From: Cudoniella acicularis
Taxonomy: Eukaryota > Ascomycota > Leotiomycetes > Helotiales > Helotiaceae
Length of the DNA stretch: 64,000 nucleotides
Assembly (NCBI GenBank): GCA_013054445.1
Contig: JAAMPI010000097.1
Location: 1-64,000 of the forward strand
Reading direction: 5' to 3'
Position numbers and translations under genes: made by a program. Of the stretch, positions 10,401-22,185 are shown piece after piece. The notes below the pieces were generated by a model that was not told the origin of the DNA, did no database searches, and saw nothing but the letters and a program-made list of their open reading frames with translations. Each line of letters begins with the position of its first letter. Within the stretch, counting starts at the first letter, position 1.

Positions 10401-12331
10401 TCACAATAATTTCCAATCCTCCTTGATCAAATCACTTCCTTTTTCCGCTACCGCATAAACAGTGCCAACGATATTTCCTCCAACATGCAATGGCATAACA
10501 CTAGCATCTACAACCCTCACACCTCTGCACCCTCTGAGCACCAACCTCTCATCAACCGCACCCTCCCCTTCTTTGCCCATGGCCAGACTCCCAATCGGAT
10601 GGTATTCCGTCCCTGTATGCCCCCTCACGTACTCTTCTCTACCCTTTCTATCCTTCAAATTCACTTCCGGTGGTGGAAATGTCCTCTTTTTAATCTTTTC
10701 TTTGAAAGGAGACGTTGCAGCCATTCGTTCCATCAGCTCTATGGATTTGGCAAGCAAGAGAACATCAGCAGGATGAGCGTGATACGTCGGGTCGATCTCC
10801 GGATCCTGAGTAGGATCCGAGCTGGTAATGTGAATAGAACCAGCAGAAAGCGGTCTTGCCACACATCCACCCAGCGAAACTCCCATTTTCCCGACCATGT
10901 CTGGGCCAGGCTTCATGAACAACTGTTGGTCATGCAGACCCTCCATATTCACACTCGCGGGAAGTAAAACAATCTGCAGGCTCGCATCTCCCGGGCTACT
11001 CAGTCCTTCAGCGAGCAGTTTCTTCGCATCATCGGGAAGATTGCTCTTTTTGCCTTTCGGTCCCAAGATCGAGTTTTGGATTTCGGAGATCTCGTCAGGG
11101 GAAGAAAGAGATGCAAAGCTCGCAAAGCAATGTGCACTTCCACCTGTGCTCATCGGTCCGGTTTTCTCTTCGATATACATCTGCATTGCCTTTGCGGCCT
11201 CGTTCTCATCCTGGAAAATATCCATACTTGTTTCGCCGTCCGCGAGCTCATATACTAGGCCTGTAGCGCAGTGATCTTGGAGGTGTTCTCCTATTCTGTC
11301 GTTGCGAATAAGACATTTGACACCAGCCTTTGACAATATTTCAGGGTTGCCTATCCCTGAAAGTTCAAGGATTTGCGGAGATTTGACGACACCTGCGCTC
11401 AGAACGACTTCTTTCTTCACTTTCACAGCGTACTCTTTCCCTCCATGTCTGAACTCAACGCCGGAAACCACACCATCAAGTGAAATAGGGATGAGTCTTG
11501 TAACCAGAGCTTCTGTCAGAACATGAAGGTTTGGACGCTGGATATTAGGAAGGAGATATCCCGTCGTCGAGTAACTTCTTGTGTTGAATCCCGGACCAGG
11601 ACTCCGATCAATAGTACTCAATCCATGAAAAGAGCCAAGATGATCACCGCTCCACCCATCCATAGGACTACCCCACGTTTCACCAAAGCTACTTGCAGCT
11701 TTAATCCACGCTTCCTCCAAGTTCATCCTCCAAGTTGAGAACGAGGTGTGAATCGGTCCAAGATTTCCATGAAACCCAAGATCATACTTTGTGAGCAGCG
11801 GAAGATTGGACGTCTGGGACGAGAACTTGGGGTCGTCAAATGTTTCGTGTTTCCTGAAATATGGAAGCATAGATTTGAAATCCCACCCGAGGTTTCCGAG
11901 TGCGGCCCAATCGTCATATTCGACACTTTGGCCGCGGTTGTACATCTGATAATTGATTGCACTAGAGCCTCCGAGCCCTTTTCCTCGTGCCCAGTCTACA
12001 CTCTTTCCTGATGAATGGATCTATCCAGATCATCACTGTAAGGCCACCGAAATTTTGCATGAAAGGCGAGAATGCTTACCTGTGGAGTAGTTTTGTGTCT
12101 CCAATCGTACTTTGGATCTCCTATAGCTTTAACATACGCGGCGGGTGTCAAGACCAGAGGGTCCCCAAAATGCGAGGGCCCTGCCTCGAGGACGCCAACG
12201 GTGACATTTGGATTTTCTGTGAGGCGGGCAGCGACGACAAGACCGGCTGTTCCGCCGCCTACGACAACGAAATCGTATTCTTGTTTGAGGAAGTCTTCGA
12301 GGGAGCTAAGGGTTGGGAAATTGGTCGCCAT
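10401..12331 (-). CDS. GMC-family FAD-dependent oxidoreductase
   Basis: Exon 1 (12080-12331) and exon 2 (10401-12002) join in phase 0 across a 77-nt intron (CAG|GTAAGC...GAAAG|AGT) to give 617 residues. The start MATNFPTLSS was chosen over an upstream in-frame ATG at 12508 because the Rossmann fold follows immediately. DFVVVGGGTAGLVVAARL with a downstream E (VLEAG) binds the ADP part of FAD. RGKGLGGSSAINY is the GMC signature 1 region and sits just after the intron. The C-terminal domain carries TEYHPIGSLAMG and MPLHVGGNIVGTVYAVAE, supplying the usual catalytic His and the second His/Asn position. No signal peptide is seen, so a cytosolic or peroxisomal location is likely. The family includes aryl-alcohol, choline and glucose oxidases and dehydrogenases. 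Substrate is not predictable. Confidence 0.9.
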
Positions 12332-13583
12332 TGTCCAGGAAATTTCAAGTTCGGAATGGAAATGAAGACGATTGTAGTGATTTTCTTGAAAGAAGAAGAA
12401 GGTGCTGGAGGTGTTAAATAAGTGGAAGGTTTTATCCGATTTGGCGTTCATATGATATGTGCTCAAGCGAGGCAACCTACAAGCTTGGCTCGCTTGGCAG
12501 CTACACATAAAGTATGCCTTTAAGGATACGAATCACCCGATCACGTAAGGAGCTTTTCACGACCCAGCGTATCAGGAGAAAGGGTTAAGCTGCCAGGCAT
12601 GCAAAGTGCAATAATCTGCAGCTTGGCTGAGGAAAAACACAGTCAGCACTTAGGCGTGCAATCGCGGGGTGTACTTGCTCCCCATAGATCGACGTTCAGC
12701 TGCGGGGTATAGGGCTTTCCGATGCCTCAGGTATGAAATACTAAGGGTGACGTGCCCCTAGCCCATAGTCGGAAGGTTTTGACAGTAGTTGACACGCTAT
12801 TTCAACCACTATGACGAATGCCGAGACGCTAACGACCAAGGACTTGGACTGGTAAACTCATTTCTGTAAGTACGGTAGAAAAGAAGTTGTTGCACAGAAC
12901 ACTAATTCAGAAATGAATATTTATGTCTGTTCGAGGTAGCATGCGAACAAATTATCATCCCGGATAACCTTTCGCAAATATAACAAACCATTTAAAAAAA
13001 ATAAGTGGAATTTTTAAGAAGGTGAGGGACCAACACAACGTTCATGGGCCATTTTTGAGATTTTTCCCCAATAAAAATAGTTCTAGTAGTCAAGGAATTG
13101 CATAAGGAGATACTATTTAGACTAAAGTGCTTGAGTTTGGTGAATAGTAAATTTATAATGCATAGGTCCCTGTATTTACTAATTAGCTAATTGGAATTTT
13201 ACCACAGCAGTTTAATTCTGAATAAATGACAAGCTGTGTGTTATGGATCTAAGTTACTTAATTCTTGGAATCTGAAAATTCTGCGTCTCGAGTGCTGTTG
13301 AAGGCAGAACTTTCGATAGGTTCCTAGATCCTGTGGAAAAGGTTTTTGTTGAAGGGGTGGAGATCATGTGACAATTTCTAACAGAAATAACTCCTGTCCA
13401 TTTTGTTCTGGAAGTGTAGAAGAATAAATGCCCCCTTCTCTTTCGTCTACAACATAAATAATGTCCCCGTTCATTAGAAGAAATAATCACATTGTTTGTA
13501 GCATAAATTCTAAACCAACCCCTCAAAGTCTCAAAGAACAGTGATGAAAACCGAAAATCCAGAAAATTCTCCTTCCTATTTCA
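12332..13583. other. Intergenic, no gene seen
   Basis: About 1.25 kb between the start of the GMC gene and the start of the repeat-rich gene at 13584. The part from 12950 to 13250 is AT-rich. A 90-codon minus-strand frame at 13254-13526 shows no motif. Presumably promoter sequence for both flanking genes. Confidence 0.5.
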
Positions 13584-15999
13584 ATGACCCAAACTACTGT
13601 TTCAACTTTTGAGAACAAATTCACTCCCTCAGCTACAAGTTCCCGTTGTCCTTTCTTCGTTCCTTTTCTTCTCTTTTGCAACAAAGCGACTTCGACCTTT
13701 GCATTTTGTCACGGACTCGATCCTTTAAGCATACTCAAAAAGCAAAACCACAACCAAAGAAGAAGGAAGATATATCGGCATCCCTCCAACTTCCGGGGCC
13801 CTGAAATCCCTATCGATCCATTATACGACCCTTATGGAAGAGGTTTGGGCATCTGTATTACCCCTATTCACGGCGACGAAGGTGAACCATTCATATGGAA
13901 TGATCTCCCGCAAGTTGACCTGGGAGTTCGTCCAGATGGCGACGAAACAGAGGCTGATGCCTCATCCTCTTTCGAACTTCGAGAGAATCCCCGATCATAA
14001 CAAGTAGTAGAAGTTCGAGAGACGGTAGCGATTGATGGCGTTGCTGACGAAAATTCGGATTTGGCAGTTGAGAATCAAGCGGAAGGCAATAATTTCTTCG
14101 TTTTTAGAGACAGAAATTATAATTCTGATGGAGAGGAAATCTCTCCTCGCACATCTGCTGGAAATCAGCAACAAAACGAAAATTATAGGCGAGATCTTGA
14201 CAGCATAGTGACTAGGATCGATAGATTGCTACTTGAAGACGATCTCCCACGCTTTGGACGACGTTCGACAAGAGCTATACCACTGCGGAGCCGTAATCGC
14301 AGTATTGGCTCCGATGACTCTTTCCACACTGCTGAAAATGGTGAAGCTGAAAATGACGATACTAAGCTATTATTCTCAACAGAACCCCAGGTAGAACGAC
14401 AGGTGAAAGAAGATCACCGTTTGGATCTGTTTGCAGACTCGGATGGTGAGTCCAGTAGTTTGGGAGAGTCGTTCCATACTGCTGCTCAAGAGCCAGACCC
14501 GGATAGCTTTGGAGCCAGGCTCAGCAGGCTCTTTCCCCCAGGTGATCCAAGTGGAATACCTTTATACCACAACCCGAATGATCCATCAGCACGAGATCTC
14601 GGTGCTGAACTCGGGTCTGAACGTTCTTCCCATAGCACTGGAAACGGCGAAAACCAACGGAGTGGATCAGCAGATTCGTTCCATACTTCTACTGAAGATG
14701 GAGAACGGGGTTCTATGGATGTATCCGACTTTGATTGAAGGTTTGAGGAGGCAAGAGCTGCTATCGAAGCTAACAGGGCTTTGTCTGAGTACTTAGTCGC
14801 AGGGAGAGCGTCGCCGCACCATCCCAAGACCAAGATAGTGACCTCGGGTCAGAACGTTCATTCCACTCCGCTGCTGAGGGTAACGGTGAGCGTGAAGAAG
14901 TGAAAAATATCAACCAAGCTTCAGCTCGTAATGAAGCCCGCGCTATCCACGAGGCTAGAGAAATGGCTCGGAGATCAAACAGGCCTACACCCAGACGATC
15001 TCGCAGCTTTGTCGCTCTTGCAACACAGCAAGACTCTGATGATTCCCTCAATTTAGAACGCCGCCTTCTTAAAGCTGGTAACGGGAACAGTGATAGAGAA
15101 CAACGCGAGAACGTCAACCACGGTCACATTCTTGCTGGCAAAGCTAGACAAAGACCTCGAAGAGACCACAACCGTACACCAAGAGGCTCCGAGGATTCCA
15201 TAAATTCAGACCGTCGTCTCGCCAGAGCTGGTAACGGTAACAATGAGAGAGAACGCATAAACATTGATAATGGGGAAGCTAGACAAAGGCTTCGAAGAGA
15301 CCACAGCCTTCCACCGAGACGCTCTGGTGGTTCCCGCACTATTGCATCAGCGCAAGACTTTGAAGATTATCTCAATTCAGCAGGTGCCTTCCGCAGACAT
15401 GTAGCGGTGACAATCACTAAGTTGACATCGCAATCCTGGGTCGTGAGGCTAGACAAGTGCTTCGATCGCAAAGAGGCCATAACGGGAGGCGAAGACGCTC
15501 TGCTCCCATTACGGTATCACAAGATGACAATGACGATCTCTTGAATGCGGAGCCTACTCTGGCGGCAGGAAGAAAACAAGCCCAAGTTGCAGAGCCAGAA
15601 CATCCAGATCCGCCTACTTCCATGCCACAAGAAGAAAACCCACCAGAGAATGCACACCCAGAAAGCGAGGGTGTGACAGTCTTCAGCATCTTCACAACCA
15701 TTATCCTCTTCCCCATCCTATGGCCCGCAATTCGCTTTGCAGGTGAGCAAGCTTGGAGAGGCGCATGTGCCATTGGGCGGTTCATAGACAGGGTTTTCAG
15801 AGCGGTGTATTCGTGGTTTGTTAACCTTTTAGCTTGGATGTTCATGGAAACGGTGATAGCGGCTGCAAGACAGACTTGTAGGCGAGACGGCGCCTGGGTA
15901 ACTGCAGTTGTTGGTTTATTTCTTCTTTACCTGTTTGTTAGTGAGGCTGGAGCAGCTACTTGTCGAAAAGGATGGAATTTCTTTCGGAGGGGTTTTTAA
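13584..15999 (+). CDS. Repeat-rich, disordered membrane protein with broken frame
   Basis: The pieces share composition and repeats and appear to be one gene. The stop at 13998 can be removed by an intron 13882-14067 (GTGAAC...branch GCTGAC...GGCAG, in phase). A second intron 15401-15447 (GTAGCG...GTGAG, 47 nt) joins the next frames in phase 0. Between these, TGA at 14736-14738 and a one-base shift near the GGG at 14802-14804 remain unexplained. Repeat family one is a short Ser-Phe-His motif seen about five times (SDDSFHTAENGE, LGESFHTAAQ, SADSFHTSTEDGE, GSERSFHSAAEGNGE and a SSHST variant). Repeat family two is four units of about 40-45 residues starting ARQ/ARR-x-RR and ending DDSLN/EDSIN plus RRLxxAGNGN, between about 14940 and 15570. 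The C terminus has three hydrophobic segments (FSIFTTIILFPILWPAI; WFVNLLAWMFMETV; AVVGLFLLYLFV). Function unknown. It could be a young or decaying gene. Confidence 0.5.
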
Positions 16000-16810
16000 G
16001 ATTTGTCGAACTAGATTGGACTGAGTTATGCCGGGTGTATGTGAGGAGATAGGAGAAGTAGCGAAGTAGAAAGAATAGAGTTTTTATTAAAAATTTAAAA
16101 TATTGGTATTGAATAAATTGATTCTTGGGTTCGTGATTGATAGGAAGAAAGGGTTCCAAAGCAGTTTCCATTTCTATATTGAGAAAATTAAAATGTATAT
16201 CGTGTTGCAATGCGGAAAGGGGAATAGGTGCTGCGTTTTAGTAAGCGAGACGCTGTTTCGGTTAAAAGGGGGGAGGGGCAGAATCATCTAAACTTCGTTG
16301 CAAAAGTAATTACCAAAATAAAGACGTTTAAAGACAAATATGGCATCAATTACTTCTATTGCCCAATGATACAGCGCCAATAGTCCCGAACTGAACTAGT
16401 GAAGCCTATCAGGAGATCTACTCACAGCTGACAAATCACACCGAGGCGGGCATGAGCGACGTCAAGTTGTTAAATATTAGTGATGCAATCGCGATTAAGG
16501 AGGGCGCGATTTTCAAAGAGAGTGAGTAGGTATAAAAGCTGTAATAAAGTTACATGGTCCTGTTCGGCTCGCGGTGGTTACATTAAAAAGTCGAAAGGGG
16601 AAGGTTGTCGAAGAAGAGGTGGGTTGCCGAGTTATATAATAGGTGCAAAATAAGGTACCCTGTCGGTTAATATGCACCTAATCAAGCCGCCAATATTAGA
16701 AGCCTTCCAAAAATGGATTGATCGTCGAAATATTGGAGCTGATCTCCTCGCAACTTTGACATCAAGTCATCGAGAAAACCGCGATTCAAAACGAACTTCT
16801 TCAAGGCATC
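16000..16810. other. Intergenic; promoter of the SDR gene
   Basis: No coding frame is supported. TATAAAAG at 16531-16538 lies 280 nt upstream of the ATG at 16811. A second AT-rich core, TTATATAAT, lies near 16632. Either could be the TATA element. Confidence 0.4.
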
Positions 16811-18095
16811 ATGGCCAAGATATTTTTGTAAGGTTTTCAATTTGTTATACATTGAGAAACTACTCATCTTTCTAGCATCGGAGCAACCGGCCACATCGGA
16901 GGCGCTGTGCTTGATCTTATCGCTACCACGTATCCCACCACACCTCTAACGGCTTTAGTGCGCGACGAGGAGAAAGCAGCTCGACTGCTTGCGAAATACC
17001 CTGAAGTGACACCCAAAATCGGAGATCTGATTAATCTCGAGCTTCTTGAGTCCTGCTCTAAGAATGCTGACGTTGTTATAAGTGAGTTATTTAAACCGAA
17101 CAGATATTTAACTCAATTGATTCAGATGAAAGAGTGCTGAGCAAAAGAATAAGATACTGCGCCGGATATCAGCCATGAAAGTGGTATCGCTGCAATTCTG
17201 CGTGGCCTTCAGAGCAGTGAAAAGAAAAAGTATTATATCCATACCGCTGGCGCTGCTTTGATTTGGGACCAGCCGAATGGATCGAAAGCCGGGGAAAGGA
17301 TCTGGGACGATGTGGAGGATATCGAGTCACGTGGGTGGTTACACCTCAAATGCCGCTTTTGATTCAATACTAAATTATTTTCTCTGTGTAGTAACATCTA
17401 TGCCTGATGAGAAGATACACAGTGTTACAGACAAGGTATGCTCAAGTTTAACTTTTCGGATCGCCAGCTAATGCATTCGCTGACGAGAAGCTCAGATGGT
17501 GTTTGCAGCTGCACCTACCGTAAATGTAGCCATCATCTCCCCAGTCGCAGTCTACGGTCGCAGTCCGTCAATCGAACACCCATTGCCACTTACTATACCC
17601 GACATCATAACCGCTATAAAATCCATCAATACAGGCTTCACCATTTCAGAGGGGAAAAATATTTCGGGCTACATCCACGTCCTAGATCTTGCCCAAATAT
17701 ATCTCCTCCTCCTTTCTTCGCCACTGGACCCCAAATCCACAGAATCTTCCGCATCACTTGACAACGAGATCTGGGGACCTCAAGCCTACTATTTTGCCAC
17801 CGGAGATGAAGAACTTTCTTTCTTCGATTATATGACGGCGATAGTCAATACTCTTCATAAGCTGGGTGTCTTGGAACCAAAAGCCTTTCAACAAATCGAT
17901 ATTCATCGCGCTGCAAGGGCTAGTGGAGCCTCAGTCGGCATTCCTCCGCCCGACTCCTGGGCAATCCATATTGCAATTATGTTTGGTGTTAATATGAGGG
18001 TTCAAAGTACCCGTGCTAGGCAGCTTGGATGGAAGCCCGTGGAGCCGAAGGTTGAGGAGACGCTTGAAGATGTTTTGCGCGCGTACTTGTTGTAA
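16811..18095 (+). CDS. Atypical SDR / NAD-dependent epimerase-like protein (347 aa)
   Basis: Five exons, 16811-16827, 16876-17081, 17154-17330, 17392-17435 and 17496-18095, all with GT-AG introns of 48-72 nt, splice to exactly 348 codons. Exon 1 is only 17 nt (MAKIF plus two bases). The joined start reads MAKIFFIGATGHIGG, the GxxGxxG dinucleotide fold of extended and atypical SDRs. Then come ADVVINTAPDISHESGIAAIL and YYIHTAGAALIW, a typical beta4-beta5 region. VAIISPVAVYGRSPSIEHP and a C-terminal part with SGYIHVLDLAQIYLLLL match the NAD-dependent epimerase/dehydratase superfamily (NmrA/WcaG-like). Cytosolic; substrate unknown. It does not overlap its neighbours. The next gene is convergent, ending at 18179. 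Confidence 0.85.
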
Positions 18096-18178
18096 TGCTG
18101 GATACAATACATTATTTGATATACTTCCATCATTCGGTCTTTTGTCTTCCTTCAAAATCGAACTTAGAATTCCCCATG

Positions 18179-19986
18179 TCATCGTTTCACGGTATCCAAA
18201 ATCTCCCTCTTGGTCTGCTCCTCGGAAACCTTCAGTTCCTGGAGCCTCTCTAACCCCCTTTTTGTCTCTTCCTCTAACTCATTCAGTTCTTGAAGCCTTT
18301 CTAATCTTTCCTTCTCCGCTCGTATCTTCTCAATTCTCTCCTTTAAGAGTTTCATCTTCTTCTCTTTCTCCTCATCCTCAGCTTCGTAGATATCGTCAAC
18401 ACCTGGTGAGAAATGTGGCCCAATAATATTTGAGGGGCCTTGAGATGGCTGTTTTCCAAGTGTCTTGGAAGTTTTTTTTAACTTTATCGTCACCCTGTGA
18501 TGACTTAATTGAACCGTTAAATGCGTTACTAACCCATAACGCAGATCCTCCTTGGTTCTCCTCCATATTTCGGCGTTTCCCCCAAAAAGTTATCCGAGTC
18601 TCCGTACGTGTTCTGCGCTCTGTGACCTCTGTCGTTGATGTCGATTTGGCTTTGCTTTTGGCTTGCAGTTCTAGCATGTTGAATTTGGTGACCATTTCGT
18701 GTGTATTACTTGTGGTAATAAGTTCGTGAGCGCATTCCGCAGAGGAGAGTTCGTAAATCCTGCTTGGAAAATCGTCTTCACTTTTTGTGGTTTTTTCTCG
18801 ATCTCCCGCTTGAGATAAGCGCTGACCACTGCGACGGAGATAAAAGAATATGCTGAGGGTGATGATGGTGAACGTAAGAGGGACTGCAGCCGCAATAGTT
18901 GCCCTTAAACCAGTGCTCAATGAAGGAGGGCTCGGAGGGGTACCAGAGCCTAGATATTCGAATGGGCCGCCCGGTGTTGAGCCACCCGAGGTTTTGTGTG
19001 GATTTTGAAGATCCAGCGAGGTGGAAGTGGCGTTTGTGGCGTTTTGGATTGTACTGGTTGTCTGTAGTAGTCGCATGATTTCGCCATCGGTGGTTTGCCA
19101 CATGACAAACATAGGCAGGGCATTTATCGTCATCGCCTCACTTAATGTGGCACTGATTAGAGTGCTCGTGCCATGGTCATTTCCCATCCAGGAGACTAAA
19201 TTTGAGACGACAGCGCCTTGTCCCACAGTAGAAACGCAGAACAACGCACTGCCAGTAAAGGAAGACCATGAAGAATAATAGGTAGACGGTGTATAATTCC
19301 TATGATACTCGTATTAGACATTCCATATCCTAAATGAGCGCTTGGTTCTCTTACGAAGGGCAGCACAATGAACATGATGTCCCTCCTGCCGCCACCTGAT
19401 GGTTGTTAAATACCGAGACAGTGGAAGACGCGCCCCATCCGCTAGGGCATACAGCGGGAGAGTAATAATATACAGAGCTGTGTCCATCTAGGTATGTTTG
19501 GAAGAGAGGCCCCGATTGAGTATGTGTAGTAGCCGCACTTTCCAAAATAGATGGATAGCAATCAGTTGCACTAGGCGCGCAAGTAGAGATCGCAGAAACG
19601 AAAGAGCTCTCGGTCCATGTTATTGTTGTTATATCCGAAGGGAACAGACTGAGTATGTCTGTAACAACATCACTGGGAGGCAAAGGATTGGTGTTTATGG
19701 CGACAGGGGGCCAACAGCCCCATCCTAATCCCACAAAATTATAAATGTACCAGAAAACAGTCGTCTTATTATTAGGCGCATCAAAGATCACTGGCCGGGG
19801 TGTCTCGTAGCATGAAACCGGAGGAGTCCAAAGAGTAGTGATGGGACCTATATTGGTTATAGTTGTATGCGGAGCTGACGGCGCTGGTGCCGAAACTGGT
19901 AGTGGGGTTGTTTCTTGCACCGGCGTCGAACTTGACATCGTTGATATGGCCGACAAAATTGTGGTCGAAGTAATAGACACTGCCAT
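18179..19986 (-). CDS. Single-pass membrane protein with Cys-rich ectodomain and coiled-coil tail
   Basis: Exon 1 (19355-19986) and exon 2 (from 19299) join in phase 2 across a 55-nt intron. The N-terminal ectodomain is Ser/Thr/Pro-rich, with a CWPP motif and a CSLCCPS motif just before the intron. A TM helix follows (ATIAAAVPLTFTIITLSIFF), then a basic stop-transfer and a cytoplasmic tail containing YELSSAECAHELITTSNTHE. The literal frame stops at 18396 (511 aa). An overlapping frame to 18179 encodes a strongly charged coiled coil (MKLLKERIEKIRAEKERLERL...). The two frames meet at an eight-A tract (18472-18479); removing one A gives a continuous 583-residue protein whose exons sum to a multiple of three. 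A 34-nt intron could also connect them but is very short. I favour one long protein. No characterised homolog is known to me. The layout resembles fungal wall sensors. A decayed copy lies 1 kb away at 21019-22185. Confidence 0.7.
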
Positions 19987-21018
19987 CTTCTTTTCAAGTT
20001 CTCAGAAAAGTAGAAATCAAAACTCCCGTGGATTAAGGATCCTCAGTCTATGAAAGTATAAAGGACAATTTTCAAGCGCTGGGAGCTTTATCCCTGTTAT
20101 GCATTTTAGGGATTAAAGGGGGGCAATGGTAAAGGATCCTATGTAGTGCAACCTCAGCTTGTAGCTTGAATGGGTTCAGAACCGACGAATTACAAATTTC
20201 AAACCTATCTATGAAACCTTCTAGGGATGTGCGACCCTGAGAATCTCAAAATACTTGAAATTACAGTGGCATTCGTCTGAGGAAAAAGGGGCTCTATGGC
20301 AAGAATAATTTGGGGGTTTCGGGTTAAGTATCTTATTGAAGACCATGGTAATTTGATTTTTCCCTTCCGCTACGGCCAGGAGTACGTTTAGAATTCGCGA
20401 TAAAACACTCCGCGATAAAAATACAACTGCAGTATCAACTCTCTAATTCCTTTATAAAATTATAGATAAGATAAAAAGTCGTTGCATTGAGAATGTTTTA
20501 AATTCTATAAATATTCCCTATTATAGTATTATACGACTTTTACGACATAGACTTCTAAACGTACTCCCAGCCGTAGCGGACGGGATAGAATGCGAATGAC
20601 TTAATTATTTGCTAATTTATAGCGTGCCGCACGCTGAAATTTAGCGAGAGAGCCCCTGAAGCATAGGGAGGCTTACTTCACAACCACAACTCATTTCATA
20701 AAAATTTATAACAGTCGCTAGAATCAGCTTTATCTCTAAATAATAAGTTATAGTTATTTTAAATTTTATATTTACTTTCAAGTTAGATAATTAATAATAA
20801 AAGTTTAGGTTTAAAGACTAGTATTAGAGATTAGAGATATTATCATTCTAGTATATACAGGTTTAAATAGGAAGTGGGAGATAAAGGGTATAGATTATGA
20901 AGTATAGAAGTGAGGAAGTGATATATATCTTTATATAGCTAAAAAGTCAAGAAAATCTCCTTGTTTTAAAAAGAGACAATGTTTTATTTTCGTACTTGTG
21001 TTTTGTCATTATTTTATA
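19987..21018. other. AT-rich intergenic with an inverted-repeat element
   Basis: This interval separates the two tandem membrane-protein copies. It holds the MITE-like element at 20361-20585. From 20700 to 20990 it is AT-rich and gene-free. The motif GCTGAAATTTAGCG near 20632 resembles the core word of the 37-38.7 kb array. Confidence 0.5.
20361..20585. mobile_element. MITE-like element with 33-bp terminal inverted repeats
   Basis: The ends 20361-20393 and 20553-20585 are inverted copies matching at 30 of 33 positions, with the shared core GGAGTACGTTTAGAA. The 159-bp interior is AT-rich and non-coding. The palindromic ends and small size fit a non-autonomous DNA transposon. No clean target-site duplication is visible, so the superfamily is undetermined. 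Confidence 0.65.
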
Positions 21019-22185
21019 TCATTTGCCTATACTCCTAGCTTTCAATTCATGTGCATTCTCCTTCGTAAGCAGCACATGCGTATTACTCGACGTAATGAGC
21101 TCATGAGCAGTCTCCAAAGGCGAGAACTCATAAACTCTACCCGAACTCTCCTTTTCGCATTTCTCTTTGTGTCCACCCTAATATTGACGTTGTCCCCGAC
21201 GACGAAAGTAGATAAATATGCAGAGGGTTCTGGCGATGAATAAAAATGCGACTCCTACTGAAATGCCAGCCCTTGCGCTGATGCTCAGTGATACCTGGGG
21301 GTTATTTTTGTCGTTGTTGTTTGGAGGTCCGGAAACCGAGGCCCCAGTTGTTGTGCTTGGCCCTGACGGAGCTGTGGTGGTAACGTTTGGTGTATTTTGA
21401 CCTATGATAGTGGACTGTAGTAATCGTATGATTTTAGTGTCTGTAGCCTGCCACATGACGAATATGGGGACTGCTTGCACAGTGAGTGCAAACGACAAGG
21501 TGCCACTGGATAAAGTTTTACTAGTTCCGGATGAAGACTGATATAGTATATTTGAAGCGGCCGCCCCTAACTGTAGAGTAGAAGCACACATTATAGTGCT
21601 GAGGATTGTAAAGACAAGTGTTTCGTAACTGGTAGATACTTCGTAGTTTCTATGATTGAAGAGTTAGAGGTATTCTTCAGTGATAAAAGCCTTTCGTCTT
21701 ACATAGGGCAGCAGAGAGAACAGGACTCCCCTCCTGCAGCTACCGGATGGCCGTTGAACACCGAAAAAGTAGTAGAAGCAACCCATCCACTAGGGCATAA
21801 GGCAGGAGAGTAGTACAATGTTGAGTATTCATAGAGTGGGTCGGCAAAGATAGAGTCTACCCAAGTGGTTGTGGTAGCTGCAGTTGCTGGTACAGGTAAT
21901 ACTTGTTCGTCCGAGAGGACTAAGCCCACTATGTCTGCATAGCTACTGCTGGAGGCAGCATTATTCGAGTTTGCGTTGATAGGAGGCCAACAGGCCCATT
22001 TGTCAACTTCAAGCCAGTTGTAGATGTACATGGAAGTAGTCGAGAACTGAAGGTCCTCTTTAATCGTCTCATAGCATCAAGGCGGAGGAGTGAAGAGAAT
22101 GGTAACAGGAACGAGATTGGTAAGCGTTGTGTGTTTAGATGTTGATAACAGCGGCCCCGAAGTAGTAGTTGTCGCTATTTCTTTT
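21019..22185 (-). pseudogene. Decayed tandem copy of the 18-20 kb membrane-protein gene
   Basis: The minus strand aligns along its length with the gene at 18179-19986. Shared features are TTLTNLVPVTILFTPP / CYET in the ectodomain, MYIYNW...ACWPPIN, CPSGW...FSVFNGHPVAAGGESCSLCCP, an intron at the same phase-2 position (donor GTAAGA just upstream of 21715 in coding sense), MWQATDTKIIRLLQST, a TM helix, and YEFSPLETAHELITSSNTH. It has an in-frame TGA where the paralog has Ser before CYET. It has a second stop, TAG, just after the TM segment (FRRRGQRQY-stop) where the paralog reads LSQAG. No acceptable N-terminal start remains. The tail lacks the coiled coil, ending at 21019. Tandem duplication followed by decay is the simplest reading. 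Confidence 0.8.

Noticed and set aside
7307..12331. Secondary-metabolite gene cluster (AA7, GMC, SDR, AKR, bZIP genes across the window)
   Set aside because: No PKS, NRPS, terpene cyclase or other backbone enzyme is present, and the genes are separated by housekeeping loci.
12332..12508. Upstream in-frame ATG for the GMC gene
   Set aside because: The extra 59 residues are unlike GMC N termini; MATNFPTLSS leads directly into the FAD fold.
13998..14000. Apparent nonsense codon in the repeat-rich gene
   Set aside because: It can be spliced out with an in-phase intron (13882-14067) that has a good branch site and acceptor, so it is not counted as firm evidence of decay.
15401..15447. Apparent frameshift in the repeat-rich gene
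   Set aside because: A 47-nt GT-AG intron in phase 0 explains it and restores the ARQ repeat.
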